Assembly: GCA_016191305.1 (NCBI GenBank)
Contig: JACPOX010000263.1
Location: forward strand, 1 to 9,169
Direction: 5' to 3'
Source: Legionella longbeachae
Lineage (GTDB): Bacteria > Pseudomonadota > Gammaproteobacteria > Legionellales > Legionellaceae
DNA length: 9,169 bases
Shown: positions 7,454 through 9,169 of the stretch, in pieces
Position numbering within the stretch: the first letter of the stretch is position 1
Layout: the number at the start of each line of letters is the position of its first letter
The notes under the pieces: model-generated
Database searches by the model: none
Told to the model about the DNA's origin: nothing
The model's input: the letters and a program-made list of their open reading frames with translations, nothing else
Translations under genes and position numbers: made by a program

Positions 7454-8674
7454 CTAGTTTAAATTAAAATTATACCTACATTGTTCTTCTAGTTTCTTTT
7501 CAATAAATTCAATCCGTCGAAACAAAGAACCGCCGGGTCGAGGTTTAATCGTTTTTAATTCAGCCACAATCTCATCAGCTGACTCATAATAATTCCTAAT
7601 AGACATATTCTCGAGAATTTTATTTACTGCTTCAGTATGATTTCGTTTCCAATGTCCGGAAATGATACGACCAGCTAAGGATCCCAAAAAGAAGCTGTCT
7701 TTGGAATAATCCAAAAGCAGCGATTTTATTCTCCTTATATTAGAAGCTCCTTCAACTTTAGCCCAGATAACCGAATATGAATCTGGAACAGCTGTGATAG
7801 AATTTTTACTAATAAAAAATGAATATGCTTTTAACCCTATAGTATTAACGGTACTTCGCCATACAGGGATAGATTCTTTCTTCAATGGAACACGATTTTT
7901 TAATAAATCAGGGGTAACTATTTTTGCAATATTTAATGCTTCCGTTATACCATCTTGATTAGGAAAATGTTTCATAGCGATTTGAGACATATCTTTTACC
8001 GTTTGCCGATAATTCACATCAATAAAACTCTTTTCTTTTTGGAGCACATTTTTGACCATAGCCAATGTTGTTACTTTATCTCCCTGATAATGATTTAAGC
8101 GCAAAGTAACATTTGGTGGTAAAAGTTCCGGATATCGTCGATAAAAAATAATTAAATTTTTAATAATATCAAGGCGATCATCATAAAAATCAAATATTAT
8201 TTCTTCTTCTGGATACTCATTCGCTTTTTTATGCGTCTGGGCATATAAAAGGCTCGCTTTACTCTCATCGAACATCCAAGTTGCATGATCTATTTCACTG
8301 TTCGGATCATTAAGTGACGCTAAAGCCCGCGCAAAGCTTGTTCCATGAAGTAAATTTCCGTAAAGATCTGCCATTAAAAAAGGGTCTAACACTGCTCCCA
8401 GATATTCAGTGACTTTTTTTATAGCAGGAAAGCAGGAACCTAATGTTTGCGCTCCCCAGTTAGGGTGAAATTTAACTGCATTTGCATCATCATCATTTTT
8501 TGACTGTCTATTCGATCCTACTAAAGTAATATTTCTGCTATACAAATGATTATTCATTTTAATTTCATCTAAAAAATCGATGTTTGAAATAATCACATCT
8601 TTTTTAGAAGATAATAAATATTTCATATGAAATAAAGATCCATCAAAATCAAATGAGAGAATGCGGATAGTCAT
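7454..8674 (-). CDS. HAD-fold protein, candidate Dot/Icm effector
   Basis: The 406-residue protein starts with haloacid dehalogenase motif I, ILSFDFDGS (Asp9 nucleophile, Asp11). Motif II is a serine in ITLVGSNRQS (Ser54), motif III probably Lys139 in FDESKASLLYAQTHKKA, and motif IV IIFDFYDD (Asp165, Asp166), so a phosphatase core fills roughly residues 1-180. The remainder has no domain I recognise. The combination of an N-terminal HAD phosphatase, VGSNRQS and LMADLYG...HGTSFARA resembles a Legionella effector-type family; Ceg4 is a known HAD phosphatase effector, but orthology is not claimed. The C-terminus is glutamate-rich (EFIEKKLEEQ, 16 to 7 residues from the end), like the E-block of Dot/Icm signals. 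ATG at 8674 is chosen because AGGA lies seven bases upstream; the frame opens 25 codons earlier through a repeat. Repeats flank it on both sides, suggesting it was inserted or is variably present. Confidence 0.72.
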   Translation of the reverse strand: MTIRILSFDFDGSLFHMKYLLSSKKDVIISNIDFLDEIKMNNHLYSRNITLVGSNRQSKNDDDANAVKFHPNWGAQTLGSCFPAIKKVTEYLGAVLDPFLMADLYGNLLHGTSFARALASLNDPNSEIDHATWMFDESKASLLYAQTHKKANEYPEEEIIFDFYDDRLDIIKNLIIFYRRYPELLPPNVTLRLNHYQGDKVTTLAMVKNVLQKEKSFIDVNYRQTVKDMSQIAMKHFPNQDGITEALNIAKIVTPDLLKNRVPLKKESIPVWRSTVNTIGLKAYSFFISKNSITAVPDSYSVIWAKVEGASNIRRIKSLLLDYSKDSFFLGSLAGRIISGHWKRNHTEAVNKILENMSIRNYYESADEIVAELKTIKPRPGGSLFRRIEFIEKKLEEQCRYNFNLN

Positions 8675-8704
8675 AAGAATGTCCTTTTTAATCAATTCAA
8701 CTGG

Positions 8705-8728
8705 TAAGTTGGGCCCCTGGTCCAACAT
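8705..8728. repeat. REP-like palindrome, copy 2 (degenerate)
   Basis: GTTGGGCC (8708-8715) pairs with GGTCCAAC (8719-8726) around a 3-base loop, with one G-U type mismatch. It is a decayed version of the copy at 7364-7391, about 31 bases before the HAD gene start on its coding strand. Confidence 0.55.
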
Positions 8729-8754
8729 AACCATCAGTCTATGTATCACTCTTT

Positions 8755-8778
8755 GTTGGGCCAGGAGCCCAACCTACA
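8755..8778. repeat. REP-like palindrome, copy 3
   Basis: GTTGGGC (8755-8761) and GCCCAAC (8767-8773) are perfect arms around CAGGA, followed by CTACA as in copy 1; the matching TGTAG on the left arm is lost. It lies about 40 bases beyond the hslU stop. With copy 2 it forms a close doublet. No T tract follows, so a terminator role for hslU is weak. Confidence 0.62.
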
Positions 8779-8819
8779 CTAATCCATTTAATAATATTAT
8801 CTTCAACTCATTTTGCATT

Positions 8820-9169
8820 CTAAAGAATATACCGGGCTAAATCCTCATCAGCTACTAACTGTCCCAGATTTTTCTCTACATAGGCTTTGTCAACGAGCAC
8901 AGATTCACCTGCCTTGTCCGTAGCCTCGAACGAAATGACTTCCAACAAGCGTTCCATTACTGTATAGAGTCGACGTGCACCAATATTTTCCATTCGCTCA
9001 TTCACTTGCCATGCTACTTCAGCAATACGTCTTATTCCTGATTCATTAAAAGTCAAGGTTAAACCTTCAGTAGCCATCAAAGCACTATACTGCAATGTCA
9101 ATGAAGCAGTGGGTTCAGTAAGTATACGAACAAAATCCTCAACAGTAAGAGCCGATAACTCAACACGGA
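8820..9169 (-). CDS. hslU: HslU, ATPase subunit of the HslVU protease (C-terminal part)
   Basis: AAA+ unfoldase that feeds substrates to the HslV peptidase in the cytosol. Only the last 115 residues are in the window; the reading frame runs open to the edge. Visible are [19 protein letters not shown], the sensor-2 region with [21 protein letters not shown] (GARRL carrying the conserved arginine), and the C-terminus DEDLARYIL, whose last residues insert into HslV to activate it. These match the HslU C-domain well. hslV normally lies just upstream, which here would be beyond the right edge. The gene ends with TAG at 8820. Confidence 0.96.
   Translation of the reverse strand, partial: RVELSALTVEDFVRILTEPTASLTLQYSALMATEGLTLTFNESGIRRIAEVAWQVNERMENIGARRLYTVMERLLEVISFEATDKAGESVLVDKAYVEKNLGQLVADEDLARYIL

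Noticed and set aside
8675..8749. 25-codon upstream extension of the HAD gene
   Set aside because: It is encoded by a palindromic repeat, begins before the Shine-Dalgarno, and the HAD motif I sits at the usual N-terminal distance only from ATG 8674.
8675..8819. PmrA- or CpxR-type regulatory boxes before the HAD gene
   Set aside because: AT-rich stretches such as the one near 8790-8800 do not show the tandem spacing of either consensus as I remember it.

Overview
This AT-rich window (by eye well under 45% G+C) looks like chromosome of a Legionella or close relative. The evidence is a tandem pair of MFS transporters of the type seen as phagosomal (Pht) transporters, a HAD-fold protein resembling Dot/Icm effectors with a glutamate-rich C-terminus, and otherwise standard gammaproteobacterial housekeeping genes. 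The species assignment is inference from family resemblance; no search was run. All genes except dps are on the minus strand, so reading order runs from high to low coordinates.

Layout from the right: the C-terminal third of hslU (8820-9169); a HAD-like effector candidate (7454-8674) bracketed by three copies of a GTTGGGC/GCCCAAC palindromic repeat; a tight four-gene run of wrbA-like quinone reductase (6693-7292), an ExoIII-family AP endonuclease (5908-6690), a second ExoIII-family nuclease (5142-5915, overlapping by 8 nt) and a 233-residue protein that reads as a degenerate riboflavin synthase/lumazine-protein homologue (4407-5108), ending in a terminator-like hairpin. Then comes plus-strand dps (3808-4302), divergent from zinc-type rpmE (3374-3604), a short NADP-type malic enzyme (1862-3103), and two overlapping paralogous MFS transporters (483-1694 and 1-496, the latter cut by the window edge).

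How the genes may work together: WrbA, the two ExoIII paralogues and Dps are all oxidative-stress functions (two-electron quinone reduction, repair of oxidised DNA, iron/peroxide detoxification), and the flavin-type barrel protein in the same run hints at a flavin-linked role. The malic enzyme and MFS pair look like carbon/amino-acid acquisition and metabolism. The most noteworthy items are the riboflavin-synthase-like protein that has lost its catalytic residues, the MFS gene that lacks transmembrane segment 5 compared with its neighbour, and the repeat-flanked HAD effector candidate. I saw no CRISPR array, tRNA, rRNA, transposase or phage gene. No gap between genes exceeds 300 bases; the longest, 3104-3373, holds a promoter candidate and an inverted repeat.
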